DNA of 64,000 bases from Megachile rotundata. Lineage: Eukaryota; Arthropoda; Insecta; Hymenoptera; Megachilidae. Within the stretch, counting starts at the first letter, position 1. Every line of letters begins with the position of its first letter. Where the stretch lies: positions 1 to 64,000 of the forward strand of contig NW_027474223.1 of assembly GCF_050947335.1 (NCBI RefSeq). The letters run 5' to 3'. Below, piece by piece: positions 61,118 through 64,000 of this stretch. The position numbers and the translations under genes are program-made. The notes beneath the pieces were generated by a model that did no database searches, had not been told where the DNA came from, and worked only from the letters and a program-made list of their open reading frames with translations.

Positions 61118-63588
61118 GCCATATTATGCTTATGTGATCGATAGAACGACAATTACTATACTTATTACTCTTATTATTATGAATCTAACTCATATTATTA
61201 ACCATATTATGCTAATATGATCGATAGAACGACAATTACTATACTTATTACACTCACTATTATCAATCTAACTCATATTATTAACCATATTATGCAGATA
61301 TGATCGATAGCACGACATTTACTACACTTACTACTCTTATTATTATCAATCTAACTCATATTATTAGCCATATTATGGTTATATGATCGATAGAACGACG
61401 ATTACTATATTCATTTCTCTTATTATTATCAATCTAACTCATATTATTAGCCACATTATGCTTATATGATCGATAGAAAGACAATTACTATACTTATTAC
61501 ACTCACTGTTATCAATCTAACTCATATTATTAACCACATTATGCAAATATGATCGATAGAACGACAATTACTATACTCATTACTCTTATTATTATCAATC
61601 TAACTCATATTGTTAGCCATATTATGCTTATATGATCGATAGGACGACAATTACTATACTGATTACTCTTATATTTATCAATCTAACTCATATTATTAGG
61701 CAGATTATGCTTTTATGATCGGTAGAACGATAATTACTATACCTATTACTCTTATTATTATCAATCTAACTTATATCATTAGCCATATTATGCTTATATG
61801 ATCGATCGAACGACAATTACTATATTCATTTCTCTTATTATTATCAATCTAATTCATATTATTAGCCATATTATGCTTATATGATCGATAGAACGACAAT
61901 TACTATATTCATTTCTCTTATTATTATCAATCTAACTCATATTATTAGCCATATTATGCTTATATGTTCGATAAAAAGACAATTACTATACTTATTACAC
62001 TCACTGTTATCAATCTAACTCATATTATTAACCATATTATGCTTATATGATCGATAGAACGACAATTACTATATTCATTTCTCTTATTATTATCAATCTA
62101 ACTCATATTATTAGCCATATTATGCTTATATGTTCGATAGAAAGACAATTACTATACTTATTACACTCACTGTTATCAATCTAACTCATATTATTAACCA
62201 CATTATGCAAATATGATCGATAGAACGACAATTACTATACTCATTACTCTTATTATTATCAGCCTAACTCATATTATTAGCCATATTATGCTTATATGAT
62301 CGATAGAACGACAATTACTATACTTATTACTCTCATTATTATCAAACTAACTCATATTATTAGCCATATTATGCTTATGTGATCGCTAGAACGACAATTA
62401 CTATACTTATTACTCTTATTATTATGAATCTAACTCATATTATTAACCATATTATGCAGATATGATCGACAGAACGACAATTACTATACGTATTACACTC
62501 ACTGTTATCAATCTAACGCATATTATTAACCATATTATGCAAATACGATCGATAGAACGACAATTACTATACTCGTTACTCTTGTTATTATCAGCCTAAC
62601 TCATATTATTAGCCATATTATGCAGATATGATCGACAGCACGACATTTACTACACTTACTACTCTTATTTTTATCAATCTAACTCATATTATTAACCATA
62701 TTATGCAAACACGATCGATAGAACGACAATTACTATATTCATTTCTCTTATTATTATCAATCTAACTCATATTATTAGCCACATTATGCTTATATGATCG
62801 ATAGAAAGACAATTACTATACTTATTACACTCACTGTTATCAATCTAACTCATATTATTAACCACATTATGCAAATATGATCGATAGAACGACAATTACT
62901 ATACTCATTACTCTTATTATTATCAATCTAACTCATATTATTAGCCATATTATGCTTATGCGATCGATAGAACGACAATTACTATACTTATTACTCTAAT
63001 TATTATGAATCTAACTCATATTATTAACCATATTATGCAGATATGATCGATAGCACGGCATTTACTACACTTATTACTCTTACTATTATCAATCTAACTC
63101 AAATTATTAGACATATTATGCTTATGTGATCGACAGAACGACAATTACTATACTTATTACACTCACTGTTATCAATCTAACTCATATTATTAACCATGTT
63201 ATGCAGATATGATCGATAGCACGACATTTACTACACTTACTACTCTTATTATTATCAATCTAACTCATATTATTAACCATATTATGCAGATATGATCGAT
63301 AGCACGACATTTACTATACTTATTACTCTTATTATTATCAATCTAACTCATATTATTAACCATATTATGCAGATATGATCGATAGAATGACAATTACTAT
63401 ACTTATTACTCTCATTATTTTCAACCTAACTCATATTATTAGCCATATTATGCTTATATGATCGACAGAACGACAATTACTATACTTATTACACTCACTG
63501 TTATCAATCTAACTGATATTATTAACCATATTATGCAAATACGATCGATAGAACGGCAATTACTATACTCATTACTCTTATTATTATC
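58085..63588 (+). repeat. Homologous blocks 4,151 bp apart (50 monomers)
   Basis: About 58,085-59,437 matches 62,236-63,588. Landmarks are GTGATCGCTAGAACG near 58,229 and 62,380, TAACGCATATTATTAACC near 58,362 and 62,513, and CTAACTGATATTATTAACC near 59,359 and 63,510. Substitutions include TACTGTACG near 58,332 versus TACTATACG, and ATCAATCTAAC near 58,190 versus ATCAAACTAAC near 62,341. Confidence 0.78.
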
Positions 63589-64000
63589 AATCTAACTCAT
63601 ATTATTAGCCATATTATGCTTATATGATCGATAGAACGACAATTACTATATTCATTTCTCTTATTATTATCAATCTAATTCATATTATTAGCCATATTAT
63701 GCTTATATGATCGATAGAACGACAATTACTATATTCATTTCTCTTATTATTATCAATCTAACTCATATTATTAGCCATATTATGCTTATATGTTCGATAA
63801 AAAGACAATTACTATACTTATTACACTCACTGTTATCAATCTAACTCATATTATTAACCATATTATGCTTATATGATCGATAGAACGACAATTACTATAT
63901 TCATTTCTCTTATTATTATCAATCTAACTCATATTATTAGCCATATTATGCTTATATGTTCGATAGAAAGACAATTACTATACTTATTACACTCACTGTT
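61808..64000 (+). repeat. 1,826-bp period repeat (22 monomers) running off the window
   Basis: About 61,808-62,174 matches 63,634-64,000, and the match is still continuing at the last base. The shared rare feature is ATGTTCGATAAAAAGAC, at about 61,964 and 63,790. The same monomer is found near 53,828 and 56,983. The array therefore continues to the right with the same composition. Confidence 0.8.

Larger units (their letters stand above)
39964..61837 (+). repeat. Marker dimer without the extra C, nine copies
   Basis: Copies at about 39,964, 43,285, 46,106, 47,766, 50,257, 53,330, 56,485, 57,813 and 61,715 read CTTATATCATTAGCCATATT, that is 83 bp. They share the CTTATATCATT change with the 84-bp copies. 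They are therefore either revertants by gene conversion or an intermediate between the forms at 9,590 and 21,198. They interleave with 84-bp copies at spacings of 5 to 24 monomers. A hybrid at 44,447 has only the first monomer of the dimer. Confidence 0.85.
1..64000 (+). repeat. 83-bp AT-rich satellite DNA array, about 771 monomers, fills the window
   Basis: Every line of the window is a variant of the same 83-bp unit, in one orientation, with no inserted foreign sequence. The unit was found by reading the recurrence of the blocks TCAATCTAACTCATATTA, GATCGATAGAACGAC and AATTACTATA. Successive copies start 83 bp apart. Consensus GC is about 24%. Indels are very rare: only 80-, 81-, 83- and 84-bp monomers are needed to account for the full length. 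No gene, RNA gene or mobile element is visible on either strand, so the gene-free state applies to the entire window. A role in centromere or heterochromatin structure is a class-level inference from array size and homogeneity. Nothing in the sequence proves it. Confidence 0.98.
19690..64000 (+). repeat. Type B satellite domain, 44 kb, to the window edge
   Basis: The rest of the window is built from a limited set of monomer variants. These are CAGCCTAAC with ATATGAACG; CAATCTAGCTC with GCTAATATG; CATATTGTTAGCC with GATAGGACG; TTATATTTATC with TTAGGCAGATTATGC; the ATGATCGGTAG / GATCGATCG marker dimer; ATTACACTCACTGTTATC; ATTAGTATACTCCTTACTC; ATATTCATTTCTC; and CACTTACTACTC preceded by GATAGCACGACATTTAC. 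Their order is shuffled in blocks, giving many overlapping duplications listed separately. No 80-bp monomer occurs here, while all fifteen 84-bp monomers do. Confidence 0.85.

Noticed and set aside
1..64000. CRISPR array
   Set aside because: The repeats are contiguous 83-bp units without unique spacers between constant repeats, and no cas genes are present.
1..64000. TATA-like promoters and replication-origin-like AT motifs
   Set aside because: TATAT and similar strings occur in every monomer because of the 24% GC content. Nothing distinguishes one copy as functional, and I did not find a clear ARS consensus.
1..64000. CENP-B box
   Set aside because: The GATCGATAGAACGAC region has CG dinucleotides but does not contain the TTCG....A..CGGG core of the mammalian box, so no claim is made.
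1..64000. Transposable element, viral or organellar insertion
   Set aside because: I read through the window for breaks in the 83-bp rhythm. All length changes are accounted for by small indels, with no target-site duplications, terminal repeats or non-satellite sequence.
1..64000. tRNA, rRNA or telomeric repeats
   Set aside because: No stretch departs from the satellite consensus, and no TTAGG- or TTAGGG-type tandem is present. The TTAGGCAG variant is a single substitution form of TTAGCCAT.
1..64000. Naming a species or a published satellite family
   Set aside because: The monomer does not match anything I can recall with confidence. A database search of the 83-bp consensus would be needed, so no name is given.

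Overview
The whole 64-kb window is one uninterrupted satellite DNA array. A single AT-rich monomer of 83 bp is repeated head to tail, always in the same orientation, from the first base to the last. I see no protein-coding gene, RNA gene, transposon, CRISPR array or unique-sequence island. Long homogeneous satellite with nested higher-order structure points to eukaryotic heterochromatin (centromeric, pericentromeric or subtelomeric). The sequence alone does not identify the species.

Taking the first base as monomer position 1, the consensus at 1-83 has about 29 A, 34 T, 14 C and 6 G (24% GC). Landmarks are a near-invariant TCAATCTAACTCATATTA at monomer positions 17-34, GATCGAT at 56-62 (containing a ClaI site, ATCGAT) and ACAATTACTATA at 69-80. 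Subfamilies differ mainly at positions 1-12, 38-40, 49-53, 63-66 and 80-83. Length bookkeeping closes exactly. Between base 1 and the monomer starting at 63,986 there are 771 monomers, and 771 x 83, minus 3 for each of seven 80-bp monomers, minus 2 for one 81-bp monomer, plus 1 for each of fifteen 84-bp monomers, gives 63,985.

Two monomer-composition domains alternate. Type A covers about 1-8,830 and 10,340-19,690. It holds all seven 80-bp monomers, AGGTTCGATGG monomers and GCCCTATTATG monomers. Type B covers about 8,830-10,340 and 19,690-64,000. It has CAGCCTAAC, GATAGCACGACATTTAC and GATCGATCGAACG monomers, and all fifteen 84-bp monomers.

A nested hierarchy of duplications overlies this. 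The largest has a 10,861-bp offset (1-9,747 matching 10,862-20,608). Others have offsets of 1,076, 1,989, 2,075, 2,574, 3,820, 3,238, 3,321, 2,491, 7,222, 4,815, 4,151 and 1,826 bp. All offsets are whole numbers of monomers once the private indels are counted. This pattern fits repeated unequal crossover or amplification in register. The short 62-73 residue open frames are by-products of the repeat, explained below, and are not annotated as genes.
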